Part shown: positions 20,601-35,600 of the stretch, in pieces
Layout of the letters: each line of letters opens with the position of its first letter
Position numbering within the stretch: position 1 is the first letter of the stretch
NCBI GenBank assembly: GCA_963920635.1
Contig: OY987301.1
Location: 20,006,501-20,070,500, forward strand
From: Pseudeuparius sepicola
Lineage: Eukaryota > Arthropoda > Insecta > Coleoptera > Anthribidae
DNA length: 64,000 nucleotides
Reading direction: 5' to 3'
Notes under the pieces: model-generated
What the model was told of the DNA's origin: nothing
The model's database searches: none
What the model saw: only the letters and a program-made list of their open reading frames with translations
Made by a program: the position numbers and the translations under genes

Positions 20601-23600
20601 TTATGAATATACGAAAAAGTGTTACGCTAAAAAGAACTGTTTTTAATTAAAAGCTGTGTCAGAATTTCCATTTGTGGGTAAATCAGAACACTTGGACTGC
20701 ACTGAATTAAATTTAAAAAAATCTACTCCCACATGTATTTCTTGTTTTCTATACATTCTACAGAATGGATAAGGCAATTCCAATCAACTGAATGGATATA
20801 TTTCATATCCATCCTAGGTAGGATCTGAATATGGCTAAAGTTAACTTGATTCCAGTACTTGTTCCAGTATTATAAGTATACTTTGTTTTCTGTAGGTGGT
20901 TCCCTAGTTGAAATATTGCAATCTCGAACAACGTCTTTTGATACAGACATAATCACCAGGATATTTTACCAGACATGCAAGGCAGTATCGCACATGCACT
21001 CCCAAGTTCCGCCTATTATTCATCGTGACTTAAAAATTGAAAATTTGCTTATAAGTGCCGACGGAGTTATAAAACTATGCGACTTTGGCTCTGCCACAGT
21101 GGAAGTCCACCGTCCCGATCTGTCTTGGTCGGCAAACCAGCATTCGCGGTTGGAAGAGAATGTAATGCGATAATTTTCCGTTAATTCTTCCGATAATAAA
21201 TTTGAATAATTGTTCTCAGATGGCTAGATTTACTACGCCTATGTACAGAGCTCCAGAAATGGTCGATTCTTGGAATAATTACTATATTGGACCTCCCGTT
21301 GATGTATGGGCTTTGGGTTGTATTTTATATACTCTGTGTTACATGAAGCATCCTTTTGAAGACAGTGCAAAGTTAAGGATTATCAATGCAAACTATAATC
21401 TTTCTCATGACCCCAGATATTCATGTTTTAATGACATTATTAGTGAGTATTTCAAATACACATTTTCATATTCCTACAAAGACATTTTTGAAATTTCAGG
21501 GGGTTGTTTCCAAGTAAACCCCGAACAAAGATTCACGTTATCTAGTCTTCTGGAAAGACTGGCTGCAATCGCAGAAACCAATCATTATGATCTCAAGACC
21601 CCACTTCAGTTGCAACCACAAATAGTTACCTCGGATTCTAACTACATCGATAGCAACTGCAACAATGGGGTGGACAAGGCCCCACCTCCGAGGCCGTCTC
21701 AACCTTCGCCGTCTAGGCCTCCCCAGCCGGTAAGATAAAGCAGACTTTGCCAGAGTTTAATAACATAAATGAAACAAATTTTTACGAAATAAAAAATATA
21801 ATAGATAGATTGAAACCAATTAAGTCTCCTGGTTTAGATGCTATTACATCGGAAATCTTAAAAACTATAAAAAATGAGATCTGTAAACCATTAACCTCTT
21901 AATAAACATTATTTTTAAAACAACAATCTGTCCAAATTCTTTCAAAATGGGTCTAATTAAACCAATTTACAAAAATGGTAATAAATATAATGTTAAAAAT
22001 TATCGACCAATAACAATGATTTCGTCTTTAGCAAAAATATTTGAATATGTTTTAAAAAACAGAATCGAAAATTATTTAGAGAAACAAACTTTTATCTCAA
22101 AAACAATTTGGATTCCAACGTAAGAAATCAACACATGATGCTATTTCTTATCTAACAGATCAAATTTATAAAGCTATTGATAATAAAAATCCATGTATTT
22201 GTATTTTTTTAGATCTTAAAAAAAGCTTTCGATACTCTTAAGTCATAAATTGCTATTAAATAAATTAGAAAAAAATAGGTATACGTGGCCTGCCATTAAA
22301 ACTTATTCAAAATTATTTATATGATAGAAAAAATGTTGTCATGATAAATAATTGCATTAGTAACAAACTAGCAAATATGGTATACCACAAGGGACAATTT
22401 TGGGCCCAATGTTATTTAATATTTATATCAATGATTTATTTTCTGTAAATTCAAAAGGCAATATACAAAGTTATGCGGATGACACTGTAATTTTATATAA
22501 AGAAAATAACTGGAATGATCTTATGAAATTGATAAGTGATGATTTCATACAAATTGTAAATTGGTTTAATAACAATTTATTGACGATAAATTTTGAAAAA
22601 AGTTTTTTTGTTCCTTTGTCGTCCTATGCGAACAATATACCTAATATTCAATCACTTATAATTAATAATGAAAAATTAGTAAATATCTTGGTGTTTTTTT
22701 GGATAGCAATCTCAAATGGGATGAACATATTAATTTTTTAATTAAAAAACTTCGCCCTATAATTCCCAAAATATATATTTTCAAAAAGTACTTAAACACT
22801 CAACATTTAGACATGATTTATTATGCTTTAGTACAATCTCAAATAAATTACGGAATACTTGGATGGGGAGGAGTAAACCAATGTTATTTAAGAAAACTTG
22901 AAATATTACAAAAGTTAATTTTAAAAATTTTATATAGTAAAGAATATAGATATCCAACCGAGTTATTATACAAAGAAGTTAAAAAACTGAACATTAGACA
23001 GTTATATTGTTATAATATATTAATGTTTATTTATCAAAATAAACATACAATAAATTATAATACACATCAACATGGCACTAGATTTAAATCCATAACTAGT
23101 GTAAAAGGAAAAGTGAAAAAATCAATTGGTCAAAAAAATTATAAGTATCTCATACCGTATTTATATGACATATTACCAAAGGAAATTAAACAAATTAAAT
23201 CTTTTAGAACATATAAAAAATTAATTAAATATTGGTTATTAGAAACACAATTTTCATTTCTATTTCTACCTTTTCATCTTCATTATCATTTTCATTGATA
23301 AGATTATTTGTTATTAATTTTTAATTACTTTAATGAAATTAATTTTATTAAATAGATAATAATTAAATAAATAATATGTACATAATGTATATTTACACTT
23401 TCCTCAGACAAGCAATGCTTCAGAGGATTTAAAGTTTATTCTACAATCTAAAAAAAAGATATATTTCATTAATATGTAATTTTGTTCTAATGAGTGAATA
23501 AACTTAATAATAATAATAATTTAAATTCAGGATTGTTTGCAATAATTTAAGGTTTGCTTTGAGTGAATAGCAATCGAGTCAACAGGTACTGATCATTTTA

Positions 23601-26600
23601 CAAGCCAAATAGGAAACTTGGTCCATTTTCTAAAAGTAAAAGCTGTTGTCAAATGAGTACAAAAATCGCTTTGAAATTTTTTGTTTTCCTCTTTGTTCAA
23701 AATAATAATAATAATAATTCTAACCCTCACAATACTCCAAACTAGGAATACTCCAAAAGCAACCAAATACTTGTGTGGGGGAGGGATGGCAATCACTATT
23801 ATTTCGTCTTAGGCTAGGGCCGACTTTTACCACTAGAACTAAGATAGCATTCGCTCAAGTGCTATGGTAAAACGATAGAAAACCATAGTAATCCCAGTGA
23901 GCGTAGGAAATATATAGAGTTAGTTTAGGTTTTATATTTTTTTGTTAATCGCCAATTTTCAAATAGGGTACATTGTGTTATGTGTATGATCTAGAAACTC
24001 TTTCCAGCTGATAATTTTTGTATAAAGGGTGTCGTCTTTGACTGACTTATTTTTAAAGACTTCTCATGGCTATAGCTTCATGTCGTGGAAAACAGGTGGT
24101 GCTGATGGTTAACATTGTATCTTGAAGTTGAATTTTGTCTCCGGAAAGTGCATGGCGAGCGCAAAAATTGTCAAACGTGACAGCCGTGAGCAGACTTTAT
24201 TAATACGTCAGTAAACGATATCTTACAATGACAAAGGTGGCAGTAATATATCCTAAAATTTGACAAGTTTGTAAATTAAACTGACTGCTTTTCCAATACC
24301 ATCATTTGTCCCACCTATATACATATATAGTCCCACCGAAAGGTTGGCCATATTGGGCGCAAACGTCATTGGCTGTCAAATGCAGGAGGGCCGTGGTTGG
24401 CCGTTGTCAAATGTGTTGCCACCACAAATTTCGCTTTTCCCCTAGAATGCACTAATCCCCTAGGATGCACACAATATGGTAGCTATCCAGGCGGGCACTA
24501 GCCCCCTCTGCCGGATGCCTAAAAATTGGTGGAGGGGAGAGGTCCCAATGGCGGTCCAGTTTATTTTATGAGGGCCTTTGTGATAACCGATTTATAACCT
24601 ATACTTGTCCCAATTTCAATGCACATTTGCCACATACAGTGGTGTTTACAAAGAATTGGTGACGTTATGTTGAATTGGTTGAAACCTTATTTTAAAAAAT
24701 AAATTATAGGAAAACTCGTTGCCCTTTTTAAATTTAAAGTAGTGTAATTACATTCTGGATGTAAGGCCATTTTATTCCATATAAATTTTCATTAAGAAAA
24801 AAACATGCTTTGGCATTTCAGGTAACCTCCATTCATTGATAATAATGCTAGCAAATTATTTTTTCTCTCTAAAAACAAACAGTTATGTCAGCCTTAAAAT
24901 GCTGATTGCATAGAGTTTAGCATTGTTACCAATGTTTTTCTGTTATATTTGTTTCTTGCGTTTTCAGGTCTCCCGAAAGTTCACTATTTTATATTTTGAT
25001 TAAATGACAAACAACTAACTTTACTTTTGGGAATGTCGTTTACAAGGCAAAGTGGTATAATATACAAAATGCGGTGGGATATTATGATTTTTTCACAACT
25101 TTCTTAAAAGTATTGAATGTTATGCCGCGGTGGCGTCGCTCGTACCGGCGCTGACTTTTTAGACTGCATGTTTTTCTGCCTTCGATCGACCTTGGTTCGA
25201 GGCAGGCACATGCATATGTCTTTAAAGAAAAACACCGCTATGGCCAAGAGCACTGGACAAATGTGGGTTCACGGTATTGCTCCTAAATAGCTCTACCCGT
25301 GTGATTCACTAATTGTCCTACACTCACTGGGATTACTACGGTTTTCTAGGGTTTTCCGTAGTACTTGAGCGAATGCTATCTTAGTTCTATCGGGAAAAAA
25401 AAGTCGGCCCTAGCCGCAAATGGCAACGAAGACAAAATAATAGTAATTGCCCCCCTCCCCCGCACAAGCATGTGGTTGCTTCTGGGGTACTCCTAGTTTA
25501 GAGTATTGTGAGGGTGAGAATTATTATTATTATTATTAAATATAGATTATTTTGAAATAATAGCAAATACAAATACAAAATGTAAACTTTTCTTTTTATA
25601 TTATTGCAAAAATGGTCTAAGAAAAGTATATATTTCTAGCTTGTCAAATTATTTTATCTAATAAAATAATAGAATTATCTTCTAAGAAAGCTTGCTTCAG
25701 CAAAACTTCCCAACACCAGAATTTTGTAAATTCTAACGATTAATTATTGTGTTTTTCCCGCTGTTGACATTGCCATCAATGATAAGACCATATTTCCATC
25801 CGATTGGGAGTAATTTAATATTATGCTAGTATGCAAATATTTTCCTGCTTTTAATACCTTATCATAAATTATCATCCAATTTCCTTTTAGTTTTATAAAG
25901 TTTGGCAATTTTTATAGTTTAAAATATTGTTGACAGATGTTAATAATTTTATAGTGTGAGTTTCCGTAATTAAAAAAGTAGCCTTATTTATGGAATCCCT
26001 AGTTAGTCAATGTATGGCCGTGTCATAATGATACAAAAGCAATATTAGAAGCAAGGACTGACTGGACCAAAGATTGATTGGGCCAGTCATTGCCCACTAA
26101 ATTTCCTTTTATTAAAATCTACCAAAAAATTGGTGGACAATTTTATCTTTAGCAACCCCTGTGTCATTGTATTTCTGTCGTATCCTAACTATTATAGTAT
26201 CCATAGACAAAATTCGTAGGCGTCTTTCTGGGCCTTGGGTAGGCTTATCCAGCATGCTCTCATTGGCTATCAATTACTACCACATACGCCTATAGCATCC
26301 TATAGGTACTGCGCAATAGAGATGTCTGACCGGGGAAATAATTTGGCGGCCATTTTTAACCATTTTTAAAAGAAGGGTGGATAATTCGTTTTTAATATGT
26401 AATGAGTGTTTAAAAATTAAGAGTTTTCATAAAGGTGGAGAAGTTTGTACATGATATTAATGCATTTACAATTAGATGAAAATCTACGTGTATTCAATAA
26501 GCTTGTAGAAAGCAAAAAAGATATTAAGAATAACCTGTACTGATAAATTGGAAAAGGAAAAATGAGGAATCTCAGATGTCCTTATATGGTGCCTTCCCAA

Positions 26601-29600
26601 AGATTGCCAATTTTTTCCAGGCCCCACAAAGACCTGTTCCACTGCCTCAAAAGTCCACACCACCACCACAACGAGTGCCACAACAACAAAGACAACCCTC
26701 TCAACCCGAGCCTAAACAGAGTGGTTTGTTTTCATCTATAAGAGGGGGTGCCGGCAGTATTTTCAAGAATATCAAGGATACTGGCTCGAAAGTCATATCT
26801 TCCGTTCAACAGTAAGTAAGAGGCTTCTAGAACATTCTAACATATTTCAGTTATTTAACCTCTGAAAGATGATCTTGGTAATTCGCTTTTACTTTCAAGG
26901 ACAATGGCAAGGACTGACTTAGACATAAGCTACATAACCTCAAAGATTCTAGTTATGCCATACCCTTCCGAGGGTATCGAATCGGCGTATAAAACGAATC
27001 ACATTGAAGACGTCAGAATGTTTTTAGATTCTCGGCACCCGAATTTCCGATATTCAATTTACAATTTGTCTCAGAGGCCGTACCAGTCGAAATTCGGACA
27101 AGCGCGTGTGATAGACTGTTCGTTTGCGTATCCGACGCATTTTAGGGCGCCGTTGTTAAACTCTTTGTATCAGTTATGTGAGGATATCTATCAGTACTTA
27201 GCGGGTGATAGCAGAAATGTGATTGTGATTCATTGCAATGTAAGTAAGCAAGTTTGTCACTGAAAACTCAAAACACTATTACTGGAGATATTACAACCTA
27301 TTGGGTTTGTTCCAACAACAGTTCTGAACCGGTTCTCGGCAATCTCATTGGTTGAAAACAGTTCTGGAATTACTTTCCGCTTTACTGATTATCTAGAACT
27401 GGTTGAGAATAACTATTGTTGGAACAAAGCTATTATTAACTCAGAAAAGACTTTTTGCCTAGACATACCACATACTACCTAAATCCAATAAGTTATTTCT
27501 AATCGGGTACTTTATAGCGAGAGATGGAGAGTAAAAGTGACCTGTGATAGAGTTTGGCGTTATTACTGATGTTTTGTTAATTGCTTATTTCTGTAAATAA
27601 ATACCAAATGCAACTTTTGAGAAACAAGGGTAAAAGTGATTTTTGAACTAAGATATATTCTGAAATGTTGTTGGAACTGCCTGTCATTGAAATTGGGTAC
27701 AGTTTCTTCCGGAAAGTGTCCAACCTTTTCTAAAACTTTGTTCTTCCTCATTTTCAAAAAATATTTCCTGAACAAGGAGCCAAAATTTGAACCAAGGTCA
27801 ATTTTACCGCCCCCCCCCCCCCAAATTTCAAATTTAAATATTGTTATTAGAAATAGAAATCTAAAATGTAATTTTTTTCAAATGAAATACATAATTTTAT
27901 TTTTTACATTTCAAAAAACAGTAGGTAAACAATAAACCAAATTTGCCGTGAAACTGTGGCAGATACAAAAATTTCAAGAGGCAGTTTTAGCTTCAAATAA
28001 AGAAAGTTATCCCAGTGCATAAAAGAAAATTCTACACAATTAGTGTATTCCCATATCTCCGCCACTGGTTATTTGGGGAATCCTTTAAATAAAGAAACTA
28101 CAGAAGGAGCATGTTTGTTTTTTAATGTGCAACTGGCCGAATGTTGTTTCCGGTTCACACACAAAATATAAAGCTTAGGTTCCACAATAAAACAACATAA
28201 GAGCAAATATCATACGTAACCTTAATTACCTTGACGTGTAGCACCTAGTGTCTTTTAGAGTAATAATTATTATTACTTATGAAGTTTATGAGCCTTAAAA
28301 ACTATTAAACACGTTTTTTAAAATGTAAATTCCAAGGAAATGTCAAAGAACCACACACCACTCCATGTGCGATGTCAAAATATTGATTCGTATTTGGAGC
28401 CTAAAGATGGCCATTTCTGTCACACACATTTTAATTGCTTGTAGAGCGTCGACTCCTTCCTGTGGTTTTTTATTCATTTTATTATCACATTTTGTGACAG
28501 TTGACAATGCATACTGTGAACCAAATTTCGTTTGATCATCTTTAACGGTTTGAAAAATAAAATGTAAAATATTAACATTTATGTGAATTTAAACATTGTG
28601 TATACGAAAAATAAGATGGATAAAATGTTATACCGCAAAATAGCCATATTTTATGGTTTTATATAACTTGTTAAAAGTGTCCCAGAAAAACTAAATCATT
28701 GGATTATAATCCACTCTTATGGAGTCCCTGATATAATCTGTATATAGAAGGTAACACTACTGAGTTTTTAGTGGCAAATGATAGAGTTTGACAAGCCTAG
28801 ATTAACTTAAATAATAATATTCTTAAGACGATTGTAATTTTAAGGATGGGAAAGCCACGTCAGCAACATTAGCTTGCGCACTGTGTATATATTCAGGTTT
28901 ATTTCAAGTACCGGAAGATGCGTTGCAGTTGTTTAGCGTAAAAAGGTATTCCCCGAATATGCGATCTTCAGAGTTAAGATACTTATACTATTTGGCTGGT
29001 ATTGTTAATTACCCACATGTTTATCCGCACTACAATGCGGTTACGTTGGTGTCAGTTTTGATGCAACCAGTGCCCCTCTTCACCAAAGTTCGGTAAGAAA
29101 AATTACATTTATACATTTGTTCCTGTGATGAGACTTCAGAAGTTTATTGTAAATTGAAGCAGAGGTTGTACCGTCTCTGTAAGCTCTATTAACATTGAGA
29201 ATTCAACGCCTGCCAATATGAACCAATGAAATGATAGGATTTTTGAAATATTAACCAATCAGGTAATAATTTCAGCGATAATACCACTAGTGGTATTTTC
29301 GCTGAAATCCTACACTCTTAGTTACGTCCTAGATATGCTAAACCAATATTGTGGCAGCTAAAACTGATAACCCGATAACTTCTTCACATTACCAAATTTA
29401 ATATAGGACTAGAATATATGTTTTCAGTTAACACATCTATTAGCACAAAAAACATATTCAGAACCGAAAGTTCAATCTAAATGACAGCTAGCTGTCAAAC
29501 TAACTATTTGCAGTTGTTAAATTCTCTTTTTAAATACAACTCGTGGTATGCTATGCCGTGGTATGCTAAGAAAATACCACTCCTGCTGTGCAGTCGCGGT

Positions 29601-32600
29601 ATTTTCAGCTTTGGGATTATAATTCATAAAATTAACGAAAGGTATTATCGATAATAGGCACACCACTTGTTATATTACCCCTGAATATCGAATTGATGAT
29701 ACCTGGTGGTTTTAAGTTAATTCTGAACAATAAGCTCATTCTTTCATACTGATTTAAGTGATTCATCTGAATGGGCTATTTGACCTAAAATTCCTTTGTC
29801 ACCTTATTACAGTTAAAATAATTCAAAATTATATCCTATTATCATGTTAAAAGGGAGGCAACTAAGGCAAGTCTTATTTTATTACATTGAAACTGTATAA
29901 ACCTGCTGAGAAATACCTGTAGTTCATATGTCTTTCCCTATCAGATAAATAATCACTTAAATCAGAAAAATACTACTAATATAGCTGGGCATCTTATGAA
30001 TGGTTGGATTGCAAATATCATTACTACTCTCAGTCACTAGGTACATATTTGACAATTTATTAATGAATTTAAAACTGCCTTTTTACAAATCTTTATTTTC
30101 TAGTGATGGATGTCGACCGTATGTAGAGGTTTATAGTGAGAATCGTTGTGTCTTATCAACGTTGCAAGAATATAATCAAATGAAGTTGTTTAATATCACA
30201 GAAGGAAAGGTGAGATATTGATAATATTTGCCTCACCTATAAAAATATTTTTTTCCTATTTAAGTGTTTGCTTCCAATCAACGTTACTGTTTGTGGAGAT
30301 GTTTGCATAGTTGTGTATCATGCCAGGAATATTTTGGGTGGCATGATGACACAGGGAAAAGCCACGGGTATCAAAATTTGCCAGATTCAACTTCATACAG
30401 GTTTTATCCCAGAGGAAGAAACATCACTTAGGTTTTTCAAGTACGTTAATAGTATTGTCACGTATTTCTTATTTACTTTGTAAATAATCTGTGTAGGGCG
30501 GATTTAGATGATGTCTCGGAAAACCAGGAACATTACCAGGACAAATTCACAGTAACCCTAAATGTTTTCGTAACGAATCAAGAACGGAAACCTACACAGC
30601 CTGCTCCGTGGCAAACTGATAATTCAGAAAGGGTATTAGATACGTTATTTACATCCCAGATAGAGAAAGATGAGACTGTTGACAATTTTGGTAAAAAAAT
30701 ATCTAACTAAGAAAAAATGAATTTATTTGTTTATTTTTAGTGAGTAAACCTATGAAGAAGCCAGTACCGCAGAAACCTCCACCAATGAGACCTCCTCAAC
30801 CTCCGCCACCTACTGCTAGTCCTGTTCATTTTAACGTGGAGAAAATCGAGCTTTCCGAAAACGAAAATGTAATTTGATGTTTTTCTAACAACATATAAAT
30901 AAATTTATAATTTTTAGCCATCTATTGAAGGTGATGATGAAGTGGAAGAGGCATTTGATTTACTAAATTTGAATTCTATGCCGCCAGTGATTGATGGTTC
31001 TCCAAAGCAGTCTCCAAGCTCAAATTTTGAACTTCTCAATGATTTTGGTATGAAAACATATTTTTTTATTTATTTTTGTTCACTCCTTACTCTGTTTTAG
31101 GTGATAGTGTGTCCAGTAAAAAGTATAGCAAACCACCGTCAAAGCCCATGGATGATATGTTTGATCCTTTCGGCTCGATAGGAGGGGATAGCAGTTCTAA
31201 CTTATTAGGGGGATGGTCCAATTTTAATGCAAATGTAAACATACCCACCAGCGCACCAGAGGATGAAGAGCAGAAACAAAAGGACTTTTTGGCTGACTTC
31301 GGTAAGAATATGTTTTAAAACATGGTGAAGTCGTACCAAATTTATATTATCTCTATCGCCAAACAGCGTGATTCGGTTTTAAATAGGTACCGAAACTCGT
31401 AGCATCAGTAGAATATTGATAATCTATAAACTTTTTTTATTTTGTGGCCTTATAAGAAAGATACAGGGTGTTAAAGTTTTAAAAAATATGTTGTGTTTAC
31501 TGAATATTTACCAAACTAGTTGATATATTTTAAGTCATATTTGGTACACGATAGTATCTTTTCCAATAAACTTATACTTTGGAAGATACAGAGTATAACA
31601 TAAATTGTAACTTTTCTAAATGTTTGAGTCCCTGTATCTTCAAAAGAATAGTCTTATACGAGGGACTCAGAAACTTTATTACTTTTCTACATAATCCCCT
31701 GAAAGTCTAATACATTTCTCATAACGATGTTGAAGCTCTTGGAAACTTTGAAAATAAAATTGTTTTTCTTGCTCTCGCAACCAGCCGTTTACAACTTCAA
31801 TCACTTCTTCATCGTTCAAAAATCGAGAACCACACAGTTGTCCTTTAAGTTTGATATGAAGGACTATCATCACCTAATACTCAATGCATATCCTCGTAAA
31901 TTTCCATCGCTTTCTTTTGCAGTTATTTTATGACAGCCCTCACTTCATTTTCTCAATTCACTATGCACAACCAAAGAATAAAAATTCTTACTCGAATATT
32001 CGAAACGATGTGATATTGAAATTTGGCAAGCAAGACTGACAGATGTTGACAGTTGTACTACTAGAGTACCGGTTGTTTCGGTCAACGCCAACTAGTCTAG
32101 GGACAATAATTGGTGAACTGCCCTCGTATGGGCGAGGCCAACGATACAGACAGGCCACGGCGCTAACGCATAATCGCGTAGTCATGTGACCAACTTAGTC
32201 GTATATAATGAAAGGCATTTTTGGAGATAAGTAGAAAAAACAAATTTTGTAACAATTTGGCAAGTTTTCTTTCATCTATTACATTATTGGTTTTGTGCAT
32301 TCAAGCTTTCTCTAATTGTTTTTTCAAAATTTTCAACCTGCCTCAGCTGTTTTAGGATGAGACGGCACTGCACTCACAATATTTTGGCACATTCTCAAAA
32401 ATTGTTCCTTTAGCTTAGGTGATATTCTCTATAGGTATTTTCCTCCCACAACACATTTGTCCATTTTAATTGTTTCACTTTCTTGAAAATGTGTTAGCCA
32501 CACATACTTAAGGGTTTTTTTAGAAATTAAATCTCAGTTGGAATTTGACGAATCCATTTTTGGCGGAAATTTTCATCCCGAGGCAAAACAAATGTTTGTT

Positions 32601-35600
32601 ATGGCGACACTTTCTTCCTGGCTTTTGTAATATGTATTAACAGACCCAATATTTGGTATTTAGGTTATTTTTTACGAGAAATAAAAATGAAAACTAACCT
32701 CAGTACTGTAAATATTGACGAGGTCTCAGTTGATCGGCAGCGTGAAAGACCATATTATTATTAGGGCGTAGGTCGACAACGAAAATCCTCGAGTATGTTA
32801 CAACACTGATTTATTTCGCACAAGGTGAATGGTGAATACAATAAATACACAACCCGAACGTGGTCAACGGGAACGGCTTCCAGCCACCCGGACCGTCTGA
32901 ACTCGCGAATCTCCCGTAATCAGTTCACCCCTCTGTGTCTCAGGCTCCACTGTCCAATACTGTCCCATGTCCATTCCGGGTTCCCTATTCTGTGGTTCGG
33001 GGGAGAATTCCCCTTAACAGCGCTAACGCGTCGCGTCGGTGCGAGCGGCACCAATACTCTTGGACGGCACGACTCCCACCCAGACACCCAGAGGCCATAA
33101 TAACACCTGGGCGGTTCCCCTCCGCCAGGACACACGCGCACTAGACACAAACTTGTTTCTAAAATATAAACTAAGACGTTTAAAAACACTTTAAACATTG
33201 AAAACTTCTCAAAACCCAAGCTGCCGCTTTCAGTTATGTGACAAATGACATGTAACGTCTGACTAAGATGGTCACGTGATTTTTGTGTGCCAGGGCCTGT
33301 CTTTATAGTAGGCCTTGTTGTATGGGCATGTGACATCAGCGGTGATGCTTATTCGACGAAAGAATGGCTACGTTTTATTTTCAAATGGAAATTTGATTCG
33401 TTTATAGTGAGGCACACAGCCTCATATACACCAAGGTGGGCCTATATTCATTTTTTTATTTTAAAAAGTAACATTAAAAAATATATTAAATTGAAAAGGG
33501 CATAAGGCATGTGAATGAGTATATTTATTTGGTTTATACCTACAGTATTTACATAACGGCCCTCGTAAAGTAAACTGGACCACCATTGGTCCCCCCACCA
33601 TATATGTATGTATGAATATAGGTGGGACAAATTAATGATTGTATTGGAAAAGCAGTCCAGTTTATTTTACGAGGGCCGTGATTTACATACATTTAATTTT
33701 GTCACTACCTATGAAACAATTAAAACCACTGTTCAGTGAGTAAAAAGTATATAGTATTCTAATAATATCTAGGCAAAGCCAAAGCCTTTACTCTAGTTTC
33801 AATTTACATGTGTCCAATTCCAACAATTTTGTGCACTGAAAGTAGTTTGTGATCAATTTTTCACCTTGCTCTTGCTTGCACTACAGAAGTATTGTAGTTG
33901 TCTGGCATCGTTGACTGAAATGAATATTTCAGTCAACGCTGGCATACAATTAATAAAAATATTGACATAAGAAATCAAATAAGTATAAAAAAGATAGGAC
34001 TAGGGCTGTTCGATCTCCGAATTTCAGTATCGGAAATCGATACTGAAAAAATATCGATAAAATCGAGAAATCGATAAAATCGATCTTATCGACATAATCG
34101 ATAAAATCGATCTTATCGATAAAATCGATCTTATCGATAAAATCGATCTTATCGATATAATCGATCTTATCGATCATATTAATAAAATCGATCTTATCGA
34201 TAAAATTGATCAATCAATCAATCAATCAATCAATTACTTTATTCATGCTAAACACCATACAACATGGTTTACACAGATCAGTCAGATCAGTAGGATAAAA
34301 TAAAATAAAATAGAGCAATCTGTAAATTGCATCACAAATACAAGATACACACATTAAAACATTACATAAAAATTTCTTACGAAATGTCATCCAAATAGGT
34401 AGTCAGGTTGGCTCTTGAGAGTAGGAACGATTTGATCTCTTTATAAAATTGGTTGAGGCCAGTAAGTCTCACCCGCGAGGGCAGCTTGTTGAAAAAGAGA
34501 GGGCCATAGTAATTAGACCCATTTCTACTGTGCATCAATCTCAAGTTTGGTAGCCTCAGATTCGACATGTTTCTTGTACCATAATCGTGAACATTATGGA
34601 CCGGAGTGTACTTATGCAAGTTTTTCTTCTTATCGATATAATTGATCTTATTGATAAAATCGATATAATCAATTTTATTTAAGAAGCTAGACAAAAAAAA
34701 GGCCGATCGGCTTGCTGCGGGCGCGGTCTGGACGCAATGAGTACAGCAATTTCCTTTATTTTTGCAAACAATTTCAAAAGATAGATATAATTAGAAAGAT
34801 CGATAAAATCAAAATATCGATAAAATCGAAAAGATCGATAAAATCGAAAAGATCGATAATATCGATATTTCGATTTATCGAAATTGAATATCGAGTATCG
34901 ATAAAATCGAAAGTATCGATACTATCGATTTTATCGATATTTTGTCTCAGGCCTAGATAGGACCCACCAAGTTGATATAGTGACAATGCTACAGATGTGC
35001 ACATTTTTCTGCCTACTACGATTTTTCTATCCACAACCTAACAAATGAACATCGAGTGCGGTTTGTGCTCAAGTTGTCAATCGCGGTGTGTCATCGTTTC
35101 GATTATTTCTTCCGCAGGAAGCCTAGGTTCAAATCTAAAGTTCGGCACACAAACGAAAGCACAAAGCGGCAGCGCCACGCCCGTCAACGTACCCCCAACA
35201 ACGCCCCAACACATGCCGTCGTCTGCCTCTGCCAGCCCGGTGCACCAGGCCAAGTCGCCGTCCGACCAAAGACCGGACTACAGTAGGATGCACTTTGAGG
35301 CCCCCAAGAAGAACCAGCCCGAGGAGCCGGCAAAGAAACTGAACGACGTGTTTGGGGACCTGTTGGGATCTCAGGGGTACTCGTTCACCGGGAAGAAGGA
35401 TAGCGGGCCGAAAACGATCAACGCCATGAGGAAAGAGGAGATGGCCACCTACATGGATCCGGAGAAAATGAAGGTTATGGAGTGGGTAAGTTAGATCACG
35501 GTAAACTCAGATTTGCGTCACTGAGTGAAGGAATGCAGTAAGTTACCTCTGTTGGATCATTGGTCCAACCGACAATCTTTTTTCGTTGCTCTCAGTGTCA

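Larger units (their letters stand above)
31302..35117. other. GAK intron 15, repeat-packed
   Basis: 3.8 kb holding, in order, a small foldback (31452-31646), a mariner remnant (31650-31935), a GC-rich block (32797-33256), a fragment shared with the NUAK intron (33319-33440), a MITE (33556-33679) and the TATCGATA array with a LINE piece (34030-34945). No host exon is evident between exons 15 and 16. Confidence 0.6.

Noticed and set aside
25121..25215. A true tRNA gene
   Set aside because: A- and B-box words are present but the acceptor, D and anticodon arms cannot be paired. It sits inside a mobile element.
27811..27824. Run of C residues
   Set aside because: A homopolymer, possibly of uncertain length; no function.
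32825..33336. Four overlapping open frames on both strands in the GC-rich block
   Set aside because: GC-rich DNA has few stops. The frames overlap each other on both strands and contain no recognisable domain.
33950..34213. Open frames rich in DKIDFID repeats on the minus strand, and similar ones at 34712-35034
   Set aside because: They are translations of the ATCGAT simple repeat in whatever frame is open. No protein family has this sequence.
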